64,000 nt of DNA from Anaerolineales bacterium (lineage in GTDB: Bacteria > Chloroflexota > Anaerolineae > Anaerolineales > UBA11579): positions 1 to 64,000 of the forward strand of contig JAHCIJ010000002.1 in assembly GCA_026129255.1 (NCBI GenBank). The letters are read 5' to 3'. Numbering within the stretch: position 1 is the first letter of the stretch; every line of letters starts with the position of its first letter. A model generated the notes under the pieces. It ran no database searches. It saw only the letters and a program-made list of their open reading frames with translations, and had not been told where the DNA came from. A program made the translations under genes and the position numbers. Shown piece after piece: positions 23,177-33,080 of the stretch.

Positions 23177-24406
23177 CTATTCGTATTTAAAGCGCCACAC
23201 GCCCAGCGCCAGGAATATCACCCCAAACAGCACCAGCACACCCGCTGTAGGCAGGATCTCAGGCAGGCCAAAGCCGCGCAGGATGATGTCTTTGAAGCCC
23301 TTCATGGCCCAGCCCGTGGGCAGCCACATGGCGATCTTTTGCATGAAGTCCGGCACAATCTCGATCGGCCACATGGCGCCGCCCAGCCCCGCCAACGGCA
23401 GGATCAGCATCATGCTCATAGCGTCGATCTGCGCATAGGTGCGCACCAGCGCCGCCAACAGCATGCCCATGCTGGTGATGCAGAAGGCAAAGGCTACGAT
23501 CATGGCCGCCAGCGCCGTGGGGGACTGCCCCCAGGGCACGTCAAAAGCCAGTTGGCCCACCACTACCAGCAGGGTGATCTGTGCCACGCCCGCAATGAAC
23601 ACACCCAGCAGCTTGCCGCCCAGGATGGTCAGCTTGCTGACCGGCGTGGTCAGCAAGCGGCGCAGCGTGCCCTGCTCGCGCTCCAGCAGGATGCTGCTGG
23701 CTCCATAGACGATGAAGAACATCGAGAAGATCACCATATTGCCGGGCGAGGCCTGCGTAAAGCCGATCGGCACCTCGGTCTGCTCCACCAGGCGGCTCAC
23801 CTGGCGGGTGTTAACACTAATGGGCTGGGCCGCCTGCGCCGTTTGTGCTGCGGTCTGTGCCTCCTGCAAGTATTCAGCCTGGCTCGGGGCGCCTGCACGG
23901 CTGAACAAGTCCATACGCTCGGCCACGCGCAGGCTGGTGTTGGCAATGTCCACACTGGCGCTCAGGTCAAACAGCGCCGCCAACACGGCTTGCTCCACCA
24001 CCTGCGCGGAGAGCGGCTCGTTGATGCGCGTGTAGAACGGCAGCGTGGTCTTGAGCCCGCCTTCCAGGTTGCTGCTCAGCTCAGCCGGGATATACAGCAT
24101 GACACTGAGGTCACCGGCTTCAAGCTGGGCCTCGGCCTCCTCGCGGCTGGCGTCTGCCGCCCGCAGGCTGGGGTGCGCATCCAGGCCGGCGATCAGCTCC
24201 TGCCCGAAGGCGCCGGCATCGTCGTTCACCACGGCGATCTGCCAGGTGGGTGCCTCATCATCCCGGGCGAAGCCTTGCATGCCGATGCCCAGCACCGTGG
24301 TGAAGATCAGCGGCAGCGCCAACCCCCAGATCAGCGTGCTGCGGTCTTTGTAGGTTGTGTACAGATACAACCAGGCGATCTGGATAAGACTTTTGATCTG
24401 TTTCAT
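23177..24406 (-). CDS. ABC-2 type transporter permease (second)
   Basis: A 409-residue permease. TM1 (about residues 22-42) is followed by a large extracellular domain (about 45-205) and then by five C-terminal membrane helices, with the typical ILLEREQGTLRRLLTTPVSKLTILGGKLLGVF and LPLAGLGGAMWP motifs of the ABC-2/YhgE-YadH class. It pairs with the upstream permease as a heterodimer driven by the ATPase. Its ATG overlaps the previous stop by four bases. Confidence 0.9.
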   Translation of the reverse strand: MKQIKSLIQIAWLYLYTTYKDRSTLIWGLALPLIFTTVLGIGMQGFARDDEAPTWQIAVVNDDAGAFGQELIAGLDAHPSLRAADASREEAEAQLEAGDLSVMLYIPAELSSNLEGGLKTTLPFYTRINEPLSAQVVEQAVLAALFDLSASVDIANTSLRVAERMDLFSRAGAPSQAEYLQEAQTAAQTAQAAQPISVNTRQVSRLVEQTEVPIGFTQASPGNMVIFSMFFIVYGASSILLEREQGTLRRLLTTPVSKLTILGGKLLGVFIAGVAQITLLVVVGQLAFDVPWGQSPTALAAMIVAFAFCITSMGMLLAALVRTYAQIDAMSMMLILPLAGLGGAMWPIEIVPDFMQKIAMWLPTGWAMKGFKDIILRGFGLPEILPTAGVLVLFGVIFLALGVWRFKYE

Positions 24407-25650
24407 TTCACAAACCGTTTCTGAAAGACCAACAAGGCCAATACAAAGGTCACCAGGCCGATCCCCGCCAGCACAAGCACGGGGAGCTGAATATCTGCCA
24501 GGCCACCGCGTTCCACGGTGAGGGCCAGCAGCCCTTCCATCGCCCAGCGGTTGACGGTCAGCCTGCTGGCAATGTTCACGATGCCGGTCAACCCATCCGC
24601 GGGGAAGAAGCTGCCGCCCAGCGCACCGAACACCAGCGAGACTGCGCTGCCCACCACGCCGGCTTGGTTCTCGTTACGCGAGAAGGCGGTCAGCATGGCG
24701 CCCATGCCGCTGGCGGCGAATACGGTGAGCACCACCATGATCAGCAGGCCGGCGATCGAATTGCCCCAGCTGACCCCAAACAGCACTGAGGAGCTGATCA
24801 CCAGCACGGCGAACTGCAACAGCCCAGTAAGGAAGGTGCCGCCCATTTTGCCGAGGATGATCTGCCAGGTGGACGTAGGTGTGCTAATCAGGCGCTGTAG
24901 AGTCCAGCGGCGTTCTTCTTGCAAAATAGAGCGCGATCCTTCGAACATGCTGAACATGAGGAAGAACACTGCCATGCCGGGGATGAAGAAGGCGAAGGGG
25001 TCAAACGGCTCTTCGTCTTCGCCGGTGGTCACCACTTCCAAGCCTAGCGGCGGATCCTCAAACGTGAAGTTGCTGCTCTGCAGCTCAGCGCCGATCGCTT
25101 CGCCCAGCCGTGCCATCTCCTGGCCCAGCAGTGGCGCATACTGCGCCATCTGCTCGCCAGACACTTGGCCCGCCAGCAACAGCGTGTTGATGCTGGCGCT
25201 GATACGCTCCACAATGCTCTTGATGATCACCGGGCTCACGCTGGCCGCTGGGTCTGTGTACAGCTCTACGCTGGCTGTGCCGCTGTTGCCTTCGTTATCG
25301 GGGATCACGTTGTCGCTAAAACCTGCGGGGATCACCAGCACAGCGCGCAGCTCACCGCTCTCGATGCGCGCTTTGGCTGCCTCAGCGTCTTGCATACGCT
25401 CCAGCGCGATCAACGTCTCCAGATCCGGGCTGGTGAGTACGTCGTAATAGGCTTGGCCCAGCTCGCCCTGGTCCAGGTCGACCAGCGCCATAGGAATGTC
25501 CTGCAGCGGCGCTTCACCGCTACTTAGGCCGCCAAACGCCAGGCCGATCATGGCGCTGATGATCAACGGCGCAGCCAGCATGCCGGCCAGCGCCTTCCAG
25601 TCACGGAAGCGCGTCAGCGTATCCTTGATCGCAATTTCGAGGGTTTTCAT
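24403..25650 (-). CDS. ABC-2 type transporter permease (first)
   Basis: A 415-residue permease built like its neighbour: TM1 near 20-42, an external domain to about 215, and then a membrane domain with GSRSILQEERRWTLQRLISTPTSTWQIILGKMGGTFLTG and FGALGGSFFPADGLTG. It begins two bases after the ATPase stop. The acidic extracytoplasmic domain suggests direct contact with exported substrate. The export cargo (drug, lipid or antibiotic) is unknown. Confidence 0.9.
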   Translation of the reverse strand: MKTLEIAIKDTLTRFRDWKALAGMLAAPLIISAMIGLAFGGLSSGEAPLQDIPMALVDLDQGELGQAYYDVLTSPDLETLIALERMQDAEAAKARIESGELRAVLVIPAGFSDNVIPDNEGNSGTASVELYTDPAASVSPVIIKSIVERISASINTLLLAGQVSGEQMAQYAPLLGQEMARLGEAIGAELQSSNFTFEDPPLGLEVVTTGEDEEPFDPFAFFIPGMAVFFLMFSMFEGSRSILQEERRWTLQRLISTPTSTWQIILGKMGGTFLTGLLQFAVLVISSSVLFGVSWGNSIAGLLIMVVLTVFAASGMGAMLTAFSRNENQAGVVGSAVSLVFGALGGSFFPADGLTGIVNIASRLTVNRWAMEGLLALTVERGGLADIQLPVLVLAGIGLVTFVLALLVFQKRFVK

Positions 25651-25652
25651 GC

Positions 25653-26600
25653 TCAGTCTCGCAGCGCTCGGCCAGTCAGATGCAGGAAGACCGCTTCAAG
25701 ATTGGGCTCATCCACCTTGATGCTCTTGATCTGCCCGCCCGCCGCGGTGATGGCGCCAATGATCTCGCTCAGGTGGGCGTTGGCGTTGCTGGCTTGCAAG
25801 AGCAGCGCCTCGTTCTCATAGGCGGCCGTGTGTATGTCGCTCAGCGCGTTGAGGCGCGCAAGCAGCGCCTCTGGTTCACTGATGCCGCTGATGCCGATGT
25901 GCACCGCATCGCTCTCGCCCACCAGCTTGGTGAGCTCATCCTGGGTGCCCAGCGCGATCAGCTTGCCGTTGTCTACAATGCCGATACGTTTGCTCAGCTC
26001 GGCGGCTTCTTCCATGTAATGCGTGGTGTAGAGTACCGTCAGGCCGCGCTGGTTAAGCTCCAGCACAGTGTCCAGGATGCGACGGCGGCTCTGTGGGTCA
26101 ATGCCCACGGTGGGTTCATCCATGAACAGCACCTTGGGCTCGTGCAGCAGCCCCACGGCGATGTTGATGCGCCGCTTCATGCCGCCGGAATAATTCTCCA
26201 CCTTCTCGTTGGCGCGGTCGCTCAGTCCGGCGATCTCGAGAGTTTCCTCCACGCGCTGCTTGAGGTGCGCGCCGCTCAGGCTGTACATCTTGCCCCAGAA
26301 CACCAGGTTCTCTCGCGCCGTCAGGTCTGGATACAGGGCGATCTCCTGCGGCACCACGCCGATCACTTTCTTGACCGCGTCGGCGTCTTTGCGTACCGAG
26401 TGGCCGTCAATGATCGCATCGCCTTCACTCGGGCTGAGCAGGCAGCTCAGCATGGAGATCGTGGTGGTTTTGCCGGCGCCGTTGGGGCCAAGCAGGCTGA
26501 AGATCTCGCCGGGCTGAATGTCAAAGCTGATGCCTTGCACCGCGTGCACTTTTTCGTAGCGTTTGTGCAGGTCTTGCGCCTGCAGTATGGGTTGGGTCAT
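25653..26600 (-). CDS. ABC transporter ATP-binding protein (DrrA/CcmA type)
   Basis: A 315-residue ATPase: Walker A GPNGAGKT (38-45), the signature [18 protein letters not shown], Walker [18 protein letters not shown], and H-loop [14 protein letters not shown]-terminal extension of about 90 residues is typical of the DrrA-like drug-export class. It energises the two downstream permeases. AAGGAAG lies before the ATG. Regulation is probably through the MarR gene located upstream. Confidence 0.95.
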   Translation of the reverse strand: MTQPILQAQDLHKRYEKVHAVQGISFDIQPGEIFSLLGPNGAGKTTTISMLSCLLSPSEGDAIIDGHSVRKDADAVKKVIGVVPQEIALYPDLTARENLVFWGKMYSLSGAHLKQRVEETLEIAGLSDRANEKVENYSGGMKRRINIAVGLLHEPKVLFMDEPTVGIDPQSRRRILDTVLELNQRGLTVLYTTHYMEEAAELSKRIGIVDNGKLIALGTQDELTKLVGESDAVHIGISGISEPEALLARLNALSDIHTAAYENEALLLQASNANAHLSEIIGAITAAGGQIKSIKVDEPNLEAVFLHLTGRALRD

Positions 26601-26673
26601 GTCGCTTCCTTCAAAGTCTGTATGTGAACGCCAATATCTTTATATACGAAAGGGGGAGTGTGAGCTTCGCGCC

Positions 26674-27126
26674 CTAAGCCTTCTTTTGCGCCAGGCGCAG
26701 ATGCGCCTCCAGGTGGTTCAAGCTGGCCAGCATGCTTTGCAGCGCACCTTGCGAGAGACCCTTGACGGTCTCGTCCGCCAGGTCCAGCGCGGGTGGGATG
26801 CTCCGCTGCAGCATGTGCCTGCCCGCCTCGGTGAGTGCCAGGCGGTGGCTGCGCCGGTTCTCGCCCGGGCGGCGCACCAGCAAGCCGCGCTTGACCAAAT
26901 TCTGCGCCACTACGGATAACGTAGCGCGCTCCACAAACAGATGCTCGGCCAGATCGGAGGGGGTGATGCCCTCGCCGCTATCCAGCATGATCACGGCCAC
27001 CAGGGTGCGGAACTGTGCCTGGGTCAGCTTGAACTCTGCAAAGCGCTGGTCAAACCCAGCCGCCATGCGTGTGCCCACACGGATCAATGCGGTACACACT
27101 TCACTTTCGAGGGTCGGTTGTCTCAT
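26674..27126 (-). CDS. MarR-family transcriptional regulator
   Basis: A 150-residue winged-helix regulator: FKLTQAQFRTLVAVIMLDSGEGITPSDLAEHLFVERATLSVVAQNLVKRGLLVRRPGENRRSHRLALTEAG includes the recognition helix and the wing (DxRxxxLxLT-like). It probably represses itself and the following ABC exporter until a ligand binds. The ATG at 27126 lies inside an 18-bp palindrome and just seven bases after the -10 box, so the frame continuing upstream to 27444 is not coding. Confidence 0.92.
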   Translation of the reverse strand: MRQPTLESEVCTALIRVGTRMAAGFDQRFAEFKLTQAQFRTLVAVIMLDSGEGITPSDLAEHLFVERATLSVVAQNLVKRGLLVRRPGENRRSHRLALTEAGRHMLQRSIPPALDLADETVKGLSQGALQSMLASLNHLEAHLRLAQKKA

Positions 27127-27162
27127 AGTTAGCATCCTAACTATTAGGTAGCAAACTGTCAA
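27126..27162 (-). promoter_or_regulatory. MarR promoter and operator overlapping the start codon
   Basis: On the minus strand TTGACA (27162-27157) and TAGGAT (27139-27134) are separated by exactly 17 bases. TAGTTAG and CTAACTA (27126-27143, 4-base spacer) form an 18-bp palindrome that covers the -10 box, the predicted +1 and the first base of the ATG. Repressor binding here would block polymerase directly. Transcription should start within one or two bases of the ATG. Confidence 0.8.
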
Positions 27163-27229
27163 GGCGGAAACAATTACGGTACTGTTGCGTAGATTAGAAT
27201 CAAACCATCCAACCCAGCGGAGTTGTGCC

Positions 27230-28636
27230 ATGCGCTTGAAAACATTTGCCCTTCTGATCTGCGGCTTGCTTGTGCTCGCGGCGTGTGCCCCCGCCGGGAT
27301 CAGCGTGGCTGACCAGGTGGCAACCAGCGTGGCCGCCACGCTGCAGGCCAATGGCCAGCCCGTGCCCACCGCGGCGCCCACCTTGGGCGAGGTGGCCACC
27401 CAGGCGCCCACCGAGCCTGCCTGCACCAACGCCGGCACGCTCAACGTGGCCTACGTCAAAGATGGCAACGTGTGGTTGTGGTTGCAAGGCGGCATGCGTA
27501 CCCAGCTCACCGCCCTGGGCGATGTGCTTGACCTGGCCATCTCTCAGGATGGCTGTCGCATCGCCTACACACGCAACGTACCCAACCCGCGCTATAACCC
27601 CGCCGCCGAGTTCCCTGCTCCTGAGAGCCTGAGTGAGCTGTGGGTGGTGAGCAGTGATGGCACCAACAACCGTGCCCTGGCGGATACGGCGACCCTGGCG
27701 GCCATCCCCGTGCCCAGCGCCAGCGATATTGTTTCCATCTTCCGTTTCCAGTTCCAACCCGGCACCCACACGCTGGCCTACAACACACAACTCTTGCATC
27801 CCGGCGTGGGGCTGACCCTGCGCAACGACCTCAGCCTGGTCAATGTGGATTCCGGGGTGATCGAACCGCTGCTGGGCGAGGAGCAGGCCGGCGGTCAGTT
27901 TGTTTTCTCGCCTGATGGGCAGCAGTTGGCCTTCTCCACGCCGACGAATGTGCACGTCATCGATACGGACGGCAGCCACCTGCGCCGTGACCTGATCACT
28001 TTCCCGATGGTGGTGACCTACAGCGAATACCTGTACAGCCCGCCGCTCACCTGGGCGCAGGATGGCAGCTCGCTGATGGTAGCCGTGCCGCCGCCGGATG
28101 CGCTGGCGGGCGGCACGCCCGAAACCACGCTGTGGTGGATCCCGCTGGACGGTACGCCCGCCTTCGCCGCTGGCAGCATCCAGGCCGCCTTCTTCATCCT
28201 CGGCGAGGTAGCTTTCTCACCAGACGCCGGGCGCATTGCCTATCTGCGGCCGCTGGGGGATGCTGCCAGCGGGGAGAACCAGCTGGTGGTCGCGCTCAGC
28301 AACGGCAGCAACGAATCGCCCGCCATCGAGGCCGAGCAGATCCGCTTCCTGGCCTGGTCGCCGGACAACAGCCGCTATCTTTACACCTATCAAGACGGCA
28401 CGGCCCGCCTGGCGCTGGCCAGCGCCGCCGACAGCAGCACCAGCCCGGTTGCCCTGCCCGCCGGCTTTATGCCGTTCGCCGTGCAGGCCAGCTGGGTGGA
28501 TGCCGGACGCTTCCTGGTGCTTGAGCAGGGCGGGGGCGGGGCGCGCCTCAGCCTGATGGTTGCCGGAGCCGGTGGGGCAGGGGAAGTCATTGACACGTTT
28601 GACACACCCTTTGTCTCCTTTGTGGCTGCACACTAA
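27230..28636 (+). CDS. Lipoprotein with PD40-type beta-propeller
   Basis: A 468-residue secreted lipoprotein. The lipobox LLVLAAC (Cys about 20) follows a short signal peptide. A Thr/Pro-rich spacer leads into a WD40-like/TolB-type propeller whose blades are marked by VFSPDGQQLAFS, AFSPDAGRIAYLRP and AWSPDNSRYLYTY. These domains usually scaffold protein contacts; the partner is unknown. The ATG at 27230 was chosen because it starts the signal peptide; the frame extends to 27185. Confidence 0.8.
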   Translation: MRLKTFALLICGLLVLAACAPAGISVADQVATSVAATLQANGQPVPTAAPTLGEVATQAPTEPACTNAGTLNVAYVKDGNVWLWLQGGMRTQLTALGDVLDLAISQDGCRIAYTRNVPNPRYNPAAEFPAPESLSELWVVSSDGTNNRALADTATLAAIPVPSASDIVSIFRFQFQPGTHTLAYNTQLLHPGVGLTLRNDLSLVNVDSGVIEPLLGEEQAGGQFVFSPDGQQLAFSTPTNVHVIDTDGSHLRRDLITFPMVVTYSEYLYSPPLTWAQDGSSLMVAVPPPDALAGGTPETTLWWIPLDGTPAFAAGSIQAAFFILGEVAFSPDAGRIAYLRPLGDAASGENQLVVALSNGSNESPAIEAEQIRFLAWSPDNSRYLYTYQDGTARLALASAADSSTSPVALPAGFMPFAVQASWVDAGRFLVLEQGGGGARLSLMVAGAGGAGEVIDTFDTPFVSFVAAH

Positions 28637-28702
28637 CTGGGTAAAAAGTAACGGGGCGGAATCGCCTGACTACTGGCTATACTTAGCGCAGGAGTCTTAA
28701 GG

Positions 28703-30094
28703 ATGCGTATGCGCACAAGCAAAGTTCCCCGCCGGCAAGGCGGCCTGAAGGGCCACCATTCCCCCCAGGTGAAAGCCTCACGCTCCGAGCGCGGTCAGGC
28801 CATTGTGCTGCTCATGCTGGTCTTTGTCGGCTTGTTGGGCGCCATCGGCCTGGCAGTGGATGGCGGCCGCCTCTATAGCGAGCGCCGCTCGGTGCAGAAC
28901 GCCGCCGACAATGCCGCCTTGGCGGGCGCTTTTGCGCTGTGCAACTCCAACAATGTGGTCAACGCCGCCGTGGCTTCGGCCGCGCAGAATGGCTACACCG
29001 CCTCCGGTACGGTGACCATTACCGTGCAGAACCCACCCAGCACCGGCACGCACGCTGGCGACAATGAGTACGTCTCTGTCAACATTGTCAGTCGCCCCAC
29101 GCTCACCTTCGGCCGCATTGTGTACCGCGGCACGGTCGAGACCAGCGCCCGCGCGGTGGCGCGCTGCACCAGCGGCGGCGGGACGATCGGTGGCGGCAAT
29201 GGTTTGATCGCACTCAACCCCAGCCAGGATCGCACCATTGAGCTGGCGCCCAGCGGCTGCATCAAGGTCAACGGCGGCGGCATCTTCGTCAACTCCACCC
29301 ATGCCTCTTCGATCTATATTCACAGCTATGGCCCGCCGCATTGTGCTGAGCCGCGCCTGCAAGGGCAGTGGATGCAAGTGCGCGGTGGCTACGAAGTGCC
29401 TAGTTGGCTGAGCCCCGGCACGGTACTGGGGCCATTCCCGCCGCAGGGTGTCGGCGCAGCCATGGTGGACCCACTGGCAACTGTGCCCGTGCCTGCGCTT
29501 CCGGCGGCCGCCGCCGCGCCTAGCATGCCCGGCTGCAATGCTACCTTCATTAACGGTGTCTACAGCGGCGGCAACCTGAACCTCGGCAACCACTGGTGCA
29601 CCGGTAGCAACCCGGTCACTTTGCAGCCCGGTCTCTACAACAGCCTCACCATCACTTCAGATGCACGCGCCATCCTGGCGCCAGGGTTGTACTTCATTTC
29701 AAGCGGCAATTTCACCGTCGATGGCGCCGCCACCGCCACCGGCAACGGGGTCATGCTGTATGTCGCCAACGGTGGCATCAACATCGGCGCCAGCGGTAAC
29801 GTCACCCTCACCGCCCCCGCCAGTGGCCCATATGCGGGCATGGCTATTTTCATGGCGCGCGACAATGGCTCTGACCTGCGCGTGTCTGGCGCCGGGGTGA
29901 CCCTGATCCGTGGCACGGTCTATGCGGCTAACTCGCGCGTGATTATGGAGGGTTCCGGCACCAACAAGACCCTCAATGCTCAGATGATTGCCTGGCGCTA
30001 CTACGTCTCGGGCGGTGGAACCATTACGATCAACTATGATTCGAGTGTAGTCTACGGCGGCGGCGGTAGCTCGGTTATTGAGCTTTCTGAGTAA
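28703..30094 (+). CDS. TadG-like (Flp pilus-type) surface protein
   Basis: A 463-residue protein. The N-terminal part has ERGQAIVLLMLVFVGLLGAIGLAVDGGRLYSERRSVQNAADNAALAGA (about residues 31-78), the pilin-like TM helix and AADxAALAGA signature of TadE/TadG proteins. The rest is a Gly/Asn-rich, probably beta-helical extracellular region (GNGVMLYVANGGINIGASGNVTLTAPASGPYAGMAIFMARDNGSDLRVSG). Likely part of an adhesive pilus or envelope layer. No other tad genes are adjacent. Confidence 0.75.
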   Translation: MRMRTSKVPRRQGGLKGHHSPQVKASRSERGQAIVLLMLVFVGLLGAIGLAVDGGRLYSERRSVQNAADNAALAGAFALCNSNNVVNAAVASAAQNGYTASGTVTITVQNPPSTGTHAGDNEYVSVNIVSRPTLTFGRIVYRGTVETSARAVARCTSGGGTIGGGNGLIALNPSQDRTIELAPSGCIKVNGGGIFVNSTHASSIYIHSYGPPHCAEPRLQGQWMQVRGGYEVPSWLSPGTVLGPFPPQGVGAAMVDPLATVPVPALPAAAAAPSMPGCNATFINGVYSGGNLNLGNHWCTGSNPVTLQPGLYNSLTITSDARAILAPGLYFISSGNFTVDGAATATGNGVMLYVANGGINIGASGNVTLTAPASGPYAGMAIFMARDNGSDLRVSGAGVTLIRGTVYAANSRVIMEGSGTNKTLNAQMIAWRYYVSGGGTITINYDSSVVYGGGGSSVIELSE

Positions 30095-30160
30095 ATTCCG
30101 GATAGTTTTTGGTTAGGCGGCCCAAAAGCGGCGATCTGGCCTAACAGACACGAAAGGTTT

Positions 30161-30203
30161 AATAAACACGCGCTTGCAATTCTGAAAGCGCGTGTTATTA
30201 TTT
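30161..30203 (+). terminator. Terminator after the TadG-like gene
   Basis: AACACGCGCTT (30165-30175) pairs with AAGCGCGTGTT (30186-30196) and is followed by ATTATTTGT. A second, weaker inverted repeat, GTTAGGC/GGCCTAAC (about 30112-30144), precedes it. Between 30095 and 30296 I see no gene. Confidence 0.7.
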
Positions 30204-30296
30204 GTCTGGGAAATTATCGAAAAACAATTGACTCAAGGTAGAAAACGCCTCTGTCAAGGTCGACTTTTCCTAGAATAAAAGGAAGTTTAGAAAAAA

Positions 30297-31061
30297 GTGT
30301 TGGCTGAAGAAAAAGATATTTTCAACCCACCAAGTGCTGCTGGTTTGGATCTGGATGCCGTGCAAGAGCTCGGCTCGCAGCGCGTGGTGATGGTGGTTGA
30401 AGACGATCCCGATACGCTGAACTTGCTCAAGCTCACCTTGCGCCGCGCCGGTATGAATGTCGTCGGCGCTGCGGATGGCAAGCAAGCCCTGCGCAAGTGG
30501 ATGGATGCCAGCCCCAGCGTAGTCTTGCTTGATCTCATGATGCCGGAGATGGATGGCTGGGAGACGCTCAGCCAGTTGCGCGCCATCAGTGACGCGCCCA
30601 TCATCATCCTCTCGGCCCTCAGCCAAAAAGAGAACATTGTACGCGGCCTCAAAGAGGGCGCAGATGATTATGTCTCCAAGCCCTTTGTCGGTGATGAAGT
30701 GGTGGCGCGTATCGAAGCCGCCCTGCGCCGTTCTGGCCCCAGCAAGCCCGTGTCCGTGCTTGTCTTCCCGGACCAGGGGCTTTCCGTAGACTTGCAAACC
30801 CACCAGGTCACTCTGCGTGACCAACTGATCGACCTGACCCCACGCGAATTCGCCGTGCTGGAGATCCTTGCCCGCCAGCATCCCAAGCCGGTTGCCTATG
30901 ACACGCTGGCCCGCGAAGTGTGGGGCGAGGACAACGAAAAAATCCGCGAACGCATCAAGTGGATCGTGTATTTGTTGCGCCAGAAAATCGAGAAGGATCC
31001 CAGCCGCCCAGAGCTCATTCTCAACAAGACGCGCTTTGGCTACCAGCTGGCAAGTGAGTGA
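30297..31061 (+). CDS. Orphan OmpR-like response regulator
   Basis: A 254-residue regulator with a 28-residue N-terminal tail, a receiver domain (VVEDDPDT, phosphoacceptor Asp79 in [13 protein letters not shown], Lys128 in VSKPF), and a winged-helix output ([36 protein letters not shown], ending [10 protein letters not shown]). No kinase gene is near. The start is GTG 30297 with GGAAG upstream (TTG 30300 is possible). Its stop overlaps a GTG codon at the head of the stalk gene, suggesting joint control of surface assembly. Confidence 0.9.
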   Translation: MLAEEKDIFNPPSAAGLDLDAVQELGSQRVVMVVEDDPDTLNLLKLTLRRAGMNVVGAADGKQALRKWMDASPSVVLLDLMMPEMDGWETLSQLRAISDAPIIILSALSQKENIVRGLKEGADDYVSKPFVGDEVVARIEAALRRSGPSKPVSVLVFPDQGLSVDLQTHQVTLRDQLIDLTPREFAVLEILARQHPKPVAYDTLAREVWGEDNEKIRERIKWIVYLLRQKIEKDPSRPELILNKTRFGYQLASE

Positions 31062-31063
31062 GC

Positions 31064-32770
31064 ATGAGTACTCTGCGTAAGATTTTATTTGCCGTCGTCA
31101 TCGTGAGCGTGATCGCTGCGGCCAGCGCCACGGTTGCCCAGGCTTGGGACTGTCAGCTGTACAACTTCCGTGTTCTGGAAAACGGCACGGTGCAAGTGGA
31201 GAACCGCTCCAGTGTCTTTGAGACTGCCCAACAGGCAGACGTCTTTATTAACGGCTCCTCCACTTCGACGAAGTTCAATGTGCCTGCCTTGCCGGCTGGT
31301 ACCTCTTGGACCACGATCGGCTCGATAGTACCTCCCACCACCAGCTGGTCATGGCGCGTGAAGGGCACGGTGGACTGTGAAGACAAGGGCGACTACAAGA
31401 TCAACACGCCCACTCCCACCAAGACGCCTACCAAGACTCCCACGCTGACGCCGTCTCTGACGCCTTCGCTAACACCGTCCTTGACCCCGTCGCTTACGCC
31501 GTCATTGACTCCGTCACTCACGCCGTCTCTGACGCCCTCGAATACGGCCACCTTCACACCTTCGAACACGCCTACGTTCACAGCCACATTCACGGCCACG
31601 GATACGCCGACCCATACGGCTACCTTTACCCCATCAAACACGCCCACCTATACGGCTACTTTCACGCCGTCTAATACACCCACGGCGACGGCCACGCTGA
31701 CGCCGTCACATACGCCGACCTTTACGGCTACCCTGACCCCGTCCAATACGGCTACCTTCACGGCTACCAACACGGCCACAGATACACCCACGTTTACGGC
31801 CACTTTCACCGCTACAGCCACCGCCACAGACACACCGACGCCGACGGCGACCTTTACCTCTACCGCTACGGCGACTTTCACCGCCACTCCAACAGCTACC
31901 GACACGGCTACCCCCACGCCGACCGATACGCCTACCATTACGCTGACCCCCAGCATCACCCCCACGGGTACGCTGACGCCTAGCGCCACGTTCACCAACA
32001 CCTTCACGCCGACGAACACCGCTACGTTCACCAGCACCTTTACGGCGACCAACACGGCGACCTTTACTTCCACGGCCACCGAAACCTCCACGGCCACGGC
32101 GACCTTCACCGATACACCTACCGGCACGCTGCCGCCTACCGACCCGGCCACGGCGACCTTTACCGAGACGCCTACCAACACGGCCACCTTCACGGCCACG
32201 CCCACCGTCTTCGTGCCCATCACGGGTGATGGTGTGACCTTCGTCGGTTTGTGTGTCGATCAGGTGAGCCAGGCCGACGCTGTACTGGTCTCTCAGCAGT
32301 CTCAGACAGGCATCCTGCGCTGGGAGGTCAGCAACGCCAATACCAGCTCCATCAACTTCGTGTGGTGGGTGGTTGGTGGCAGCGCTTCGGGTGGCCCCAT
32401 CACGGTGCCGGCCAACACCACAATCGAGTTCGAGACGCCCATTGATGGCCCGCTGCCCAATACGGTCTCCATCATGTGGGTAGACCCGAACGACGGTGTG
32501 TCCAAGTCGCTGACCAACAACAACAGCGGCACCCTGTGCAACGGCGAGCTGCCCACGCCCACCGCCACCCCCAGCCCCACGCCGGGCGTGCTCATCCCCA
32601 TCACGGGCATTGAGCTGCCCGCCATCTTCCGGGACAACATGTTCCTGAACCTGGGCATCGGTGTGTTCGGCTTCGCCCTGATCCTGCTCGGCATCGGCAT
32701 GAAGTTGGACCGTGACCGCCAGAACCGAGCCGCTGAGGAAGACTACGAAGACGAGGACGACGAAAGCTAG
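31064..32770 (+). CDS. Thr/Pro-rich surface stalk protein with IPITG-TM tail
   Basis: A 568-residue exported protein. The signal peptide (about 1-27, ending ATVAQA) precedes a small beta domain with two Cys. A long stalk of TPSLTPS and [10 protein letters not shown] repeats (about residues 112-385) follows, then a second beta domain ([14 protein letters not shown]...TLCNGELP). The C-terminus has IPITG (near 511-515), a TM helix and an acidic tail ([11 protein letters not shown]). IPITG resembles a sortase sorting motif, and a sortase gene follows. An in-frame GTG at 31058 overlaps the regulator stop. Confidence 0.8.
   Translation: MSTLRKILFAVVIVSVIAAASATVAQAWDCQLYNFRVLENGTVQVENRSSVFETAQQADVFINGSSTSTKFNVPALPAGTSWTTIGSIVPPTTSWSWRVKGTVDCEDKGDYKINTPTPTKTPTKTPTLTPSLTPSLTPSLTPSLTPSLTPSLTPSLTPSNTATFTPSNTPTFTATFTATDTPTHTATFTPSNTPTYTATFTPSNTPTATATLTPSHTPTFTATLTPSNTATFTATNTATDTPTFTATFTATATATDTPTPTATFTSTATATFTATPTATDTATPTPTDTPTITLTPSITPTGTLTPSATFTNTFTPTNTATFTSTFTATNTATFTSTATETSTATATFTDTPTGTLPPTDPATATFTETPTNTATFTATPTVFVPITGDGVTFVGLCVDQVSQADAVLVSQQSQTGILRWEVSNANTSSINFVWWVVGGSASGGPITVPANTTIEFETPIDGPLPNTVSIMWVDPNDGVSKSLTNNNSGTLCNGELPTPTATPSPTPGVLIPITGIELPAIFRDNMFLNLGIGVFGFALILLGIGMKLDRDRQNRAAEEDYEDEDDES
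31405..32210. repeat. Coding tandem repeats of the Thr/Pro stalk
   Basis: Degenerate short repeats such as ACGCCGTC, ACGGCCACC and TTCACG run for about 800 bases within the stalk gene. The protein pattern shifts from TPSLTPS units to [11 protein letters not shown] units and then to ATxTxTxT units. This low-complexity DNA can change length by slippage, altering stalk reach. Confidence 0.8.
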
Positions 32771-32792
32771 CCCGCGTCCTGAGCACTAACTA

Positions 32793-32831
32793 AAAAAGCG
32801 GGGCCACTGCAAAGCGGCCCCGCTTTTGTTT
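32793..32831 (+). terminator. Terminator after the stalk gene
   Basis: AAAAGCGGGGCC pairs with GGCCCCGCTTTT across a 10-base loop, followed by a T-rich run. It isolates the stalk gene from the sortase gene, which must then have its own promoter. Confidence 0.88.
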
Positions 32832-32840
32832 TTACATGTT

Positions 32841-33000
32841 GTCATTGCGAGTAGGGCAAGGCGTAGCACCTCTCTGTCATTGCGAGGATGTGAGGCGGCG
32901 CTGCGCCACTCCGTCATTGCGAGGAAGGGCAAGACGTAGCGGCGTTTCAGTAGACAACCAACTCTCTCGCTTGTCGCCGCAAGCCATCTGCCCTGACGTG
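32841..33000. repeat. GTCATTGCGAG repeat array
   Basis: GTCATTGCGAG occurs at 32841-32851, 32876-32886 and 32913-32923, about 36 bases apart, within degenerate GGGCAAGGCGTAGC-like sequence. This looks like remnants of dispersed palindromic REP-type elements. No gene can be seen between 32832 and 33080. Confidence 0.7.
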
Positions 33001-33080
33001 GCAATCTTGGTTTTGTAGGGTGGATTACATCGTTTCAAGGCAGCGCTGCGATAAAATCAACGCTGCAAAAGAACGCATCC

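Noticed and set aside
31405..32210. Possible CRISPR array because of regular repeats
   Set aside because: The repeats are short, degenerate and in frame with a protein of Thr/Pro pattern; there are no unique spacers of constant length.
31648..32223. Val/Gly-rich repeat open frame on the minus strand
   Set aside because: It is only the reverse reading of the Thr/Pro repeat DNA of the stalk gene.
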